Position numbers and translations under genes: made by a program. From an uncultured Ruminococcus sp. (GTDB taxonomy: Bacteria > Bacillota_A > Clostridia > Oscillospirales > Acutalibacteraceae), in assembly GCA_902773395.1 (NCBI GenBank), contig CACYEJ010000261.1, positions 1-6,467 of the forward strand: 6,467 nucleotides of DNA, written 5' to 3'. Below are positions 1-5,463 of this stretch, in pieces; the first letter of the stretch is position 1, and each line of letters starts with the position of its first letter. The notes beneath the pieces were generated by a model. That model did not search any database, was not told the DNA's origin, and worked only from the letters and a program-made list of their open reading frames with translations.

Positions 1-66
1 ACAGACAGTGTAAGTGATACAGATTCCGATACAAGTACAGACAGTGTAAGCGATACGGATTCCAAT
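1..66 (+). repeat. 36-nt direct repeat encoding an Asp/Ser/Thr linker
   Basis: Bases 1-30 and 37-66 match at 27 of 30 positions with a 36-nt period, that is 12 codons, and are read as TDSVSDTDSDTS followed by TDSVSDTDSNIR. The repeat probably extends left of the window. It encodes a flexible acidic linker ahead of the dockerin. Confidence 0.8.
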
Positions 67-438
67 ATAAGAACTGATAGTTCAACTGACATTAAAAGTG
101 ATACGGATAGTACCAAGGACAACGAACCTGACACACCCGATATACCCAATACTCCGGACGAACCCAACACCCCCGATGTACCTAATACTCCGGATATTCC
201 TATACCAATAGGGAAGTGTGGCGATATAAACGGTGATGAAAGAGTTACCGCCGCCGACAGTCTGTTAATACAGCGTTCAACTATTGGACTTGCCAATTTA
301 ACAGAACTTCAGAAAAAGCTTGCCGATGCAAACGGAGACGGAAAAGTAACGGCAGCTGATGCCCTCCAGGTGCTTCGATACACGATACATTTGCCGACAA
401 AAGGGAATATCGGAGAGGATTATATTAATACCGTTTAA
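1..438 (+). CDS. C-terminal part of a secreted type I dockerin protein (5' end outside window)
   Basis: The frame is open from base 1 to a TAA at 436-438, giving the last 145 residues of a longer protein. Residues 1-42 are an Asp/Ser/Thr-rich linker with a 12-residue repeat. Residues about 43-70 are a Thr-Pro-Asp/Asn-Thr-Pro linker. Residues 74-134 form a type I dockerin with two calcium-loop repeats: D75-x-N77-x-D79 to D86, and D109-x-N111-x-D113 to D120, each followed by an amphipathic helix. Dockerins bind cohesin modules on scaffoldins or surface anchors, so the protein is presumably exported and part of a cellulosome-like assembly. The catalytic or binding module must lie upstream and cannot be identified. 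A short tail follows the dockerin, so the module is C-terminal, as is usual in cellulosomal enzymes. The dockerin call is strong; what the whole protein does is unknown. Confidence 0.9.
   Translation, partial: TDSVSDTDSDTSTDSVSDTDSNIRTDSSTDIKSDTDSTKDNEPDTPDIPNTPDEPNTPDVPNTPDIPIPIGKCGDINGDERVTAADSLLIQRSTIGLANLTELQKKLADANGDGKVTAADALQVLRYTIHLPTKGNIGEDYINTV
127..213 (+). repeat. Thr-Pro-Asp linker repeat before the dockerin
   Basis: In-frame tandem units of the form P-(D/N)-T-P-D-x-P-N-T-P join the acidic linker to the dockerin. A closely similar linker precedes the dockerin of the next gene (887-1027). Proline/threonine linkers of this kind are common between modules of secreted clostridial proteins. 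Confidence 0.8.
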
Positions 439-457
439 TATATTCTCGGATCTACAT

Positions 458-494
458 CACATATAGACTTCTTCGATGAGGAAGTCTATATGTG
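458..494 (+). terminator. Perfect 14-bp hairpin, possible terminator of the first gene
   Basis: Arms 458-471 and 481-494 are exact reverse complements around the 9-base loop 472-480, starting 20 bases after the stop codon. The position suits a transcription terminator or mRNA 3'-end stabiliser. No T-run follows directly, so it is not a textbook Rho-independent terminator. It is nearly symmetric and could work in either direction, but no gene enters from the right. Confidence 0.5.
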
Positions 495-608
495 TATCTC
501 ATTTGAATTGATGTGAGATATACAGACATGTATTTCAACCTCTATACTTCACTGAATGATATTGGATTAATAAGATGACAAAATATTGTTAATAAACTCT
601 TATTTAAT

Positions 609-644
609 ACAGACACTCTTTTGTTGGTGTTTGTTTACTTTTTT
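609..644 (+). terminator. Weak hairpin followed by T-runs, possible terminator
   Basis: Bases 609-616 can pair with 627-634 (one G-T wobble) around a 10-base loop, and are followed by a T-rich stretch that includes six T at 639-644. The stem is short and poor in GC, so this may be chance in AT-rich DNA. If real, it would back up the stronger hairpin at 458-494. Confidence 0.25.
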
Positions 645-647
645 GTG

Positions 648-676
648 TTTCAACCAATAGAGTATTTTGTTATACT
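648..676 (+). promoter_or_regulatory. Extended -10 promoter candidate for the operon
   Basis: TATACT at 671-676 is preceded by TG at 668-669, giving the extended -10 form TGnTATACT. A poor -35 match (TTTCAA, 648-653) lies 17 bases upstream, which is typical where an extended -10 carries the promoter. Transcription would begin near 683 and leave a leader of about 65 bases. A second -10-like hexamer, TATATT at 677-682, overlaps the area. Confidence 0.45.
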
Positions 677-736
677 TATATTGCAGTGTAAAAAATCTAA
701 AACAAATATTGATAACAAATTTTAATAACTAATAAT

Positions 737-742
737 GAGGTG
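737..742 (+). promoter_or_regulatory. Ribosome binding site fixing a TTG start
   Basis: GAGGTG lies 6 bases before TTG at 749-751. An ATG at 735-737 overlaps it but runs into TGA after five codons, and no in-frame ATG stands before the signal peptide, so TTG is the start. Confidence 0.8.
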
Positions 743-748
743 TTTTAA

Positions 749-3028
749 TTGAACAAGAAATATACAAAATATCTTTGTTTTATCCTAGCATTAACCGTTG
801 TTTGTGCGATAACCGGAGTAGGAGGAATAACAGCTTTTGCAAACGGAACGGTTTCTCAAGAAAACTCTGTACGGCATATCTATAGTACTCCGGATATACC
901 CGATACTCCGGACACGCCTGATATACCTAATACCGTAGATATACCTAATACCACAGATATACCTGATACTTCAGAAACTCTCGACACACCCGATACTACG
1001 GACACTCCGGATACTCCGGATATGCCAATAGAAACAGCAGATTGTCCCTTCGATGAAAGCGTTCCGAGAAATCCGATGTTAGGAGATACCAACGGCGATG
1101 GAAAGCTTACAGCATTTGACGCACTTGATATTATGAGAATAGCTCTCAATTTATCAAAAGGAAATACGGATCGTTACTCTCTGGCAGATGTTAATTATGA
1201 CGGTAGAATAACAACTGTTGACGCTCTAATAATATTAAGAAATGTTCTGCATCTTTCTAATAGTTTAAATAGTAATTCAGCAGAAACTATTATATGGTAC
1301 ACGATTGATGGAGTGTATTATGCGAAGAACGAGCACGGTACTCCGATTACCGGAATTGTAAACATTGACGGAGTACAATGCGGTTTTGATAAAGACGGAA
1401 TGCTTCTTTTGGGAGAACAGGAAATTGACGGTACACAGTATGTATTTACCGATAATGGCTTTTTGATAGACGGCTGGCAGTACACCGATAATGGGAAAAT
1501 GTTCTATGAACACGGATTACCGTTGAACGGTTGGAATAATATATATGGTCTTACATATTACTTTGACAAGAATAATATATCGCTTACAGGCTGGCAGACC
1601 TTAGATGATATTCATTGTTATTTTGATGAGTACGGTGTAATCTCACAAGGCTTTACAAAGATACACGGAAAAACCTTTTACTTCGATGAAAACTACGATG
1701 TTAAGAGTGGTTTTTTGCTTATAAACAAAAGACATTATTATCTTTACCCGGAAGGAGGATATGCAACAGGCTGGCAGACCATAAACGGTGAAAGATATTA
1801 CTTTACAGAAAATGGTGCGTCTGCTATAGGCTGGTGCCAAACAGAATTCGGTTTAAATTATTTTATTGACGAGCATACAACTGCAACAGACTTGCAGAAA
1901 ATAAACGAGAAGCTTTATTATTTTGACAAAAACGGAGCTTGTCAATACAGCTGGCATACAATTGACGGCAAGACATATTATTTCACGGAAGACGGATCGG
2001 CTGCAACGGGAGAATATGTGATTGACGAAGAAAAATATAATTTCGAATTAGACGGTGTATTTTATACAGGGTTTGTAACGTTTTCTAATGGTACCTATTA
2101 TAGAGATAAATACGGTTATGCAGTCGAAGGCTGGGAAGTGATAGATGATAAAAAATATTATTTCGGCGAAAACGGTAAAATGAGCGTCGGCGAAGTAGTT
2201 ATTGACGGAGCAACTTATGTTTTTGACGAGAATGGTGTAATGCAAAACGGATGGATCGATTTCAACGGTCAAAAGGGATATCTTGTAAAAAATGAACTGA
2301 TTTTCGGTGAATATGAGATTGACGGAGTAAAATACTTTTTTGAAAGCGACGGATTGATTTATACCGGATTCTATACAGAAAACGACAAAACTTATTATAG
2401 AAATGAATATGGCTACAAAGTAAAAGGGTGGCAAAATATAGATACAGAGATATATTACTTTAATACTGATGGATCCGCCGCAGAAGGATTTCTTGCAATA
2501 GACGGAAACACCTATTGTTTTGTAAATGGAGTAATGCAAAGGAATACTACCATTGGTCTTTATACGATAGAGTCTAATGGTATATGCAAAAAGGTAACTA
2601 CGATTACCGGTCCGTTGGCAAAATACAAGGCTGATGAAATACTATCTTCAATAGGTAAAGAAGCTAATTCAATATGCGCATACGTTATTAGCCATGTAGG
2701 GTATTATTTTGTGTATGAGGGTCAGGTTTACAATAATCCCGATTATGCAGATTGGGCAAGTATTGCCGCATTTGCGATGAATAGGGGATATGGAGCCTGC
2801 TACCATTTCGCAGCTTTGATGGATATTCTTTTACAGCGTGCCGGTTATCAAACAAGAGTAGTTGTAGGAACAGGCTACTATACAAGCTTACATTGTTGGA
2901 ATCAGATTTATGTGGATGGAACATGGATCAATTATGATGGAGTAAGCGGATTTTACGGATTATCGACGTCTTATTTGCAATCACTGGGATTTACTTTCAA
3001 TCGATATGTGTATCCCTCGAATTATTGA
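749..3028 (+). CDS. Exported dockerin / cell-wall-binding-repeat / transglutaminase-like protein
   Basis: The 759-residue product starts at TTG. Residues 1-31 are a signal peptide (Lys-rich start, hydrophobic core, A-F-A before the cut). Residues 47-93 are a Thr-Pro-Asp linker. Residues 112-171 are a type I dockerin (D113-N115-D117-D124 and D147-N149-D151-D158). Residues 183-599 hold 21 repeats of 19-20 residues of the pattern GW-x-x-IDG-x-x-YYF-x-x-(D/N)G, of the cell-wall/glucan-binding type (PF01473-like). Residues about 600-759 are a transglutaminase-like domain: C684 in GACYHFA, H715 in LHCWNQIYVDG and D730 in WINYDG form the expected Cys-His-Asp triad. Such domains act as proteases, amidases or crosslinkers; the reaction and substrate cannot be read here. 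The protein should sit on the surface, held by cohesin, by glycan, or both. It heads a tight cluster with O-acetylation genes. A second Cys, C716, sits next to the catalytic His. The domains are clear; the role is unknown. Confidence 0.93.
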   Translation: MNKKYTKYLCFILALTVVCAITGVGGITAFANGTVSQENSVRHIYSTPDIPDTPDTPDIPNTVDIPNTTDIPDTSETLDTPDTTDTPDTPDMPIETADCPFDESVPRNPMLGDTNGDGKLTAFDALDIMRIALNLSKGNTDRYSLADVNYDGRITTVDALIILRNVLHLSNSLNSNSAETIIWYTIDGVYYAKNEHGTPITGIVNIDGVQCGFDKDGMLLLGEQEIDGTQYVFTDNGFLIDGWQYTDNGKMFYEHGLPLNGWNNIYGLTYYFDKNNISLTGWQTLDDIHCYFDEYGVISQGFTKIHGKTFYFDENYDVKSGFLLINKRHYYLYPEGGYATGWQTINGERYYFTENGASAIGWCQTEFGLNYFIDEHTTATDLQKINEKLYYFDKNGACQYSWHTIDGKTYYFTEDGSAATGEYVIDEEKYNFELDGVFYTGFVTFSNGTYYRDKYGYAVEGWEVIDDKKYYFGENGKMSVGEVVIDGATYVFDENGVMQNGWIDFNGQKGYLVKNELIFGEYEIDGVKYFFESDGLIYTGFYTENDKTYYRNEYGYKVKGWQNIDTEIYYFNTDGSAAEGFLAIDGNTYCFVNGVMQRNTTIGLYTIESNGICKKVTTITGPLAKYKADEILSSIGKEANSICAYVISHVGYYFVYEGQVYNNPDYADWASIAAFAMNRGYGACYHFAALMDILLQRAGYQTRVVVGTGYYTSLHCWNQIYVDGTWINYDGVSGFYGLSTSYLQSLGFTFNRYVYPSNY
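887..1027 (+). repeat. Thr-Pro-Asp linker repeat after the signal peptide
   Basis: In-frame degenerate units of about 9-15 bases encode D-T-P-D, D-I-P-N and D-I-P-D strings (residues 47-93). This places the dockerin of this protein near the N-terminus. The composition closely matches the linker of the preceding gene (127-213). Confidence 0.85.
1295..2545 (+). repeat. 60-nt coding array: 21 cell-wall/glucan-binding-type repeats
   Basis: Twenty-one consecutive units encode 19-20 residues each (about 60 bases; three units have 19). Conserved points are an opening aromatic (usually W or F after G), I-D/N-G in the middle, an aromatic pair YY or YF, and a closing (D/N)G. Good examples are at residues 342-361, 402-421 and 561-580. 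The pattern belongs to the choline/glucan-binding superfamily, which includes clostridial toxin CROPs and glucosyltransferase repeats, and folds as a solenoid of beta-hairpins. The ligand cannot be told from sequence. Confidence 0.9.
2012..2545 (+). repeat. Segmental duplication of a four-repeat block inside the array
   Basis: Residues 422-501 (2012-2251) and 521-599 (2309-2545) match unit by unit, in the same order. E-Y-x-I-D opens both; G-x-Y-Y-x-(D/E)-K-x-G-Y style units marked by YYR follow; then G-W-x-x-I-D; then a unit ending G-V-M-Q. One 19-residue unit (502-520) separates the copies. The array seems to have grown by duplicating a multi-unit block as well as single units. Confidence 0.65.
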
Positions 3029-3042
3029 AATTAATGATTGAT

Positions 3043-4467
3043 ATGAAAAAGAAAATTAGAATTATTTATACTATGCTGTTTTTTGTATTATGTATGATAC
3101 CCATTGTATTTATGCCATTTGTTAGCTCAGATGAAACAGCGGAAAGCCGTAAGCTTTCTACGATGCCGTCCTTCGCAACGGAGGACGGCAGGGTGAATCT
3201 TGAATGGCCGTCGCAATTTGAAACGTATCTGTCGGAGCATTTTGCTTTCAGGCAAGAATTAGTAACCTTGGACAGCATTACAAAATCAGAGATTTTTTCT
3301 GTTTCCTCAAATGAAAAGGTTATTGTTGGAAAGAATGACTGGCTTTATTTTTACAGTACATTAGACGACTACCTTGCAAGAAATACTCTTACACAAAGAG
3401 GAGTTAATAACACTGCTAAAACAATAGGGCTCATGCAGGAATACGTTCAGGACAGTGACGGAGATTTTTTATGTATGGTTGCTCCAAATAAAAATACCGT
3501 TTATCCTCAATTTATGCCTGATAGATATGTTAAGAGCGGAAAATCTACAAATTTGCAGATGTTAAATTCTGCTTTGGATAAATATTCGGTAAATTATCTT
3601 GACTTAACTGAGTTGTTTTTTTCACAAGATAAGGTGCTATATCTTCAAAGGGATTCACACTGGACAAATGAAGGGGCTTTGCTTGTATATAATGCACTTA
3701 TGGATTCCCTGGAGATAGAGCATGATGATTTTTCAAGTGTTTTTCATCATACGGAGAAAAGTTGGAGCGGCGACCTGGACTCCATGCTTTTTCCGACGCT
3801 TAATAATTTGAGCGATCAAGAAATTTATGATATAGAATACAACTTTAACTATATCAGTAATTTTAAAACAGAAGATGATATGACAATAAAAACGATAAAT
3901 GAGAATAACACCGCAAGTATTTTAATGTACCGCGATTCGTTTGGACGTTCATTATATCCGTTTATAGCCGAAGGCTCATATAAAGCTGAGTTTTCAAGAG
4001 AAACTCCATACAGGCTCAGCCTGATGCAAGATATAAACGCACAATATGTTATTCTTGAAATAGTCGAGAGAAATATACCTAACATTACCGAAAAAGCTCC
4101 CGTAATGAGTGCGCCGACAAGAGAACTTGATACATCTGCGTCAATAATCAGAAGTGAAAGCAACAAATGCAAAACAGCAGAGAAAGGCGGAATGCTTAAA
4201 ATTTACGGTGTACTTGACGAGATGTATTTTGAAGATAATTCAGATATTTACATTACCTTAGAAGGTAACAGCGTGTTTTGTTATGAAGCATTTCCGATAT
4301 TTGAATCAGAATTGTTTGAAACAGAAAATCGAAGCGATTACGGCTTTTCTCTTCTTATTGATACGAAAGCTGTTGACGAGGGTACATATTGCATTAACGC
4401 ATACATAAAAAACGGAGAGTCTTTTATCTGTACAGATACATTATGTACAGTTGAAATTACTAGTTGA
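3043..4467 (+). CDS. DHHW/AlgX-like SGNH-type protein, probable glycan O-acetyltransferase
   Basis: From ATG 3043 the product has 474 residues: a basic start (MKKK) and one hydrophobic segment (about 5-27), a signal anchor or uncleaved signal, with the rest outside the membrane. Family marks are NDWLYFY (98-104), APNKNTVYP (147-155), D204-S205-H206-W207 as the D-x-H-W motif, and RDSFG with S299 as likely nucleophile. In AlgX and AlgJ, Asp-His and a distant Ser form the acetyl-transferring triad, and this layout fits. Residues about 370-474 form a beta-rich C-terminal domain with several Cys, possibly glycan-binding. It lies 14 bases after the transglutaminase gene and shares the cluster with an MBOAT, its usual partner. 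The start is uncertain: an in-frame TTG at 3025 overlaps the preceding stop and an ATG stands at 3034, and none has a clear Shine-Dalgarno. I chose 3043 because it gives a normal signal start; translational coupling is likely. Confidence 0.88.
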   Translation: MKKKIRIIYTMLFFVLCMIPIVFMPFVSSDETAESRKLSTMPSFATEDGRVNLEWPSQFETYLSEHFAFRQELVTLDSITKSEIFSVSSNEKVIVGKNDWLYFYSTLDDYLARNTLTQRGVNNTAKTIGLMQEYVQDSDGDFLCMVAPNKNTVYPQFMPDRYVKSGKSTNLQMLNSALDKYSVNYLDLTELFFSQDKVLYLQRDSHWTNEGALLVYNALMDSLEIEHDDFSSVFHHTEKSWSGDLDSMLFPTLNNLSDQEIYDIEYNFNYISNFKTEDDMTIKTINENNTASILMYRDSFGRSLYPFIAEGSYKAEFSRETPYRLSLMQDINAQYVILEIVERNIPNITEKAPVMSAPTRELDTSASIIRSESNKCKTAEKGGMLKIYGVLDEMYFEDNSDIYITLEGNSVFCYEAFPIFESELFETENRSDYGFSLLIDTKAVDEGTYCINAYIKNGESFICTDTLCTVEITS

Positions 4468-4470
4468 TAA

Positions 4471-4478
4471 AGAAAGGA
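4471..4478 (+). promoter_or_regulatory. Ribosome binding site fixing the lipoprotein start
   Basis: AGAAAGGA lies 8 bases before ATG 4487. It favours that start over an in-frame TTG at 4451, which would add 12 charged residues before the signal peptide. Confidence 0.75.
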
Positions 4479-4486
4479 TTATTTAT

Positions 4487-5449
4487 ATGAGAAAGGTTTT
4501 ATTAATTGTATTAACAACATTGTTTTTTGTTTTATCCATGGTTGCCTGTGGAAGTAAGTCCGATGAGAATAACGGCAACGCGGATGTATCTCGTGTTTTA
4601 TACTCTGACAATGATTCCGTTGCAGCGGAAACAAAGCAAGTGACTACAACGAGCAAAACAGAATCAGAAAAAGATACGGTGACAGATTCTGAACCGGACT
4701 CGAAAGTCGGCGAAAAGGATACTGTATCAAAAATGGATACGGAAAGTAAGAAATCCTCCGAAAGTTCAAAATCTGAAACAAGCAGTTCATCATCAAGTAA
4801 GAGTGATAAGACAAGTCAGAGCAGCAAGTCGGTTTCATCTGCCGAAATAACAAATGTTCAGAGTACAGCCGTTGTATCTGACGATCCGATAGATAACCAG
4901 TCTTCGGAAAACAGTTATGAAAGCAATTCGGAAAGCGCATCAGTAAGCAGTGAAACGAACGAGAATAACTCGGACACAGAAAGTAATAATCCTTCCGAAG
5001 AAACTTCTGATAATGATATTCATAGTTCAGGTGGGTTTGACGAAAGTGATCTCGTTGTTTCTATAAACGGAGCTGAAATACATTTGGAAGATAACATTAA
5101 CGATGTGGTTGCGGCATTTGGGCAACCGATTGATATAATATCTGCTCCAAGCTGTAAATACTCAGGTTTTGAGGATAAAACGTATATTTATGACGGTTTT
5201 ACAGTGAACACCTATCCCAATGCGGATGGCTCTATAGATTATGTTGTCGGTGTAGAAGTAACAAGCGATACCTACAAAACAACTAAGGGTATAGGTATAG
5301 GTTCTGAACTTGATGATGTGTTTAAAGCATACGGTGAAGAGTATGTTACACTCGGTAATACATACAGATACATGATCGACAGTAAGTTTATTTCGTTCTA
5401 TATAGACGATGATAAGGTGAACAGTATTAGCTATATTTTTGATAACTAA
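4487..5449 (+). CDS. Lipoprotein with Ser/Asp/Glu linker and C-terminal two-repeat domain
   Basis: The 320-residue product begins MRKVLL, has a hydrophobic stretch and reaches LSMVAC, a lipobox with C21 as the likely lipidated residue, so it should be tethered to the outer face of the membrane. Residues about 30-185 are a low-complexity Ser/Lys/Glu/Thr/Asp/Asn linker long enough to span much of the wall. Residues about 188-320 form the only folded part. Two similar stretches, L-E-D-N-I-N-D-V-V-A-A-F-G (from 200) and I-G-S-E-L-D-D-V-F-K-A-Y-G (from 271), suggest a duplicated fold such as the BLIP/SmpA-OmlA type; that is inference. No catalytic residues stand out. It sits 19 bases after the DHHW gene and 14 before the MBOAT gene, so a scaffold or partner role in the same envelope complex is plausible. 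I cannot name a function. Confidence 0.85.
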   Translation: MRKVLLIVLTTLFFVLSMVACGSKSDENNGNADVSRVLYSDNDSVAAETKQVTTTSKTESEKDTVTDSEPDSKVGEKDTVSKMDTESKKSSESSKSETSSSSSSKSDKTSQSSKSVSSAEITNVQSTAVVSDDPIDNQSSENSYESNSESASVSSETNENNSDTESNNPSEETSDNDIHSSGGFDESDLVVSINGAEIHLEDNINDVVAAFGQPIDIISAPSCKYSGFEDKTYIYDGFTVNTYPNADGSIDYVVGVEVTSDTYKTTKGIGIGSELDDVFKAYGEEYVTLGNTYRYMIDSKFISFYIDDDKVNSISYIFDN

Positions 5450-5450
5450 G

Positions 5451-5456
5451 AGGAGG
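5451..5456 (+). promoter_or_regulatory. Strong ribosome binding site fixing a TTG start
   Basis: AGGAGG starts two bases after the lipoprotein stop and stands 7 bases before TTG 5464. The frame from this TTG gives a canonical MBOAT N-terminus, and no ATG in that frame precedes the first hydrophobic segment. Confidence 0.85.
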
Positions 5457-5463
5457 GCTTTGC

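Larger units (their letters stand above)
439..748. other. Intergenic region with hairpins and promoter candidate, no gene
   Basis: This 310-base AT-rich gap separates the first dockerin gene from the operon. I found no convincing coding frame, tRNA or recognised riboswitch. From left to right it holds a perfect 14-bp hairpin (458-494), a 7-bp inverted repeat (495-501 with 514-520), a weaker hairpin followed by T-runs (609-634), an extended -10 promoter candidate (648-676) and the ribosome binding site of the next gene. Confidence 0.8.

Noticed and set aside
1..126. Ser-Asp repeats resembling staphylococcal Sdr/Clf adhesins
   Set aside because: The stretch leads into a dockerin, with no LPxTG sorting signal, so it is a linker and not an Sdr-type wall stalk.
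880..1149. Minus-strand open frame rich in Ser-Gly-Val
   Set aside because: It is the antisense reading of the Thr-Pro-Asp linker and dockerin, and its low complexity mirrors the linker.
2048..2539. 163-codon open frame on the minus strand
   Set aside because: It lies wholly opposite the repeat array of the 759-residue protein, and its openness follows from the repeated codons. No ribosome binding site or domain is seen.
1295..2545. Regular 60-nt periodicity that could suggest a CRISPR array
   Set aside because: The units are divergent, all in frame and fully coding, with conserved aromatic and Gly positions. There are no identical repeats with unique spacers.
3849..4172. 107-codon minus-strand frame with hydrophobic ends
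   Set aside because: It is antisense to the DHHW gene across the conserved RDSFG region and has no supporting start signals.
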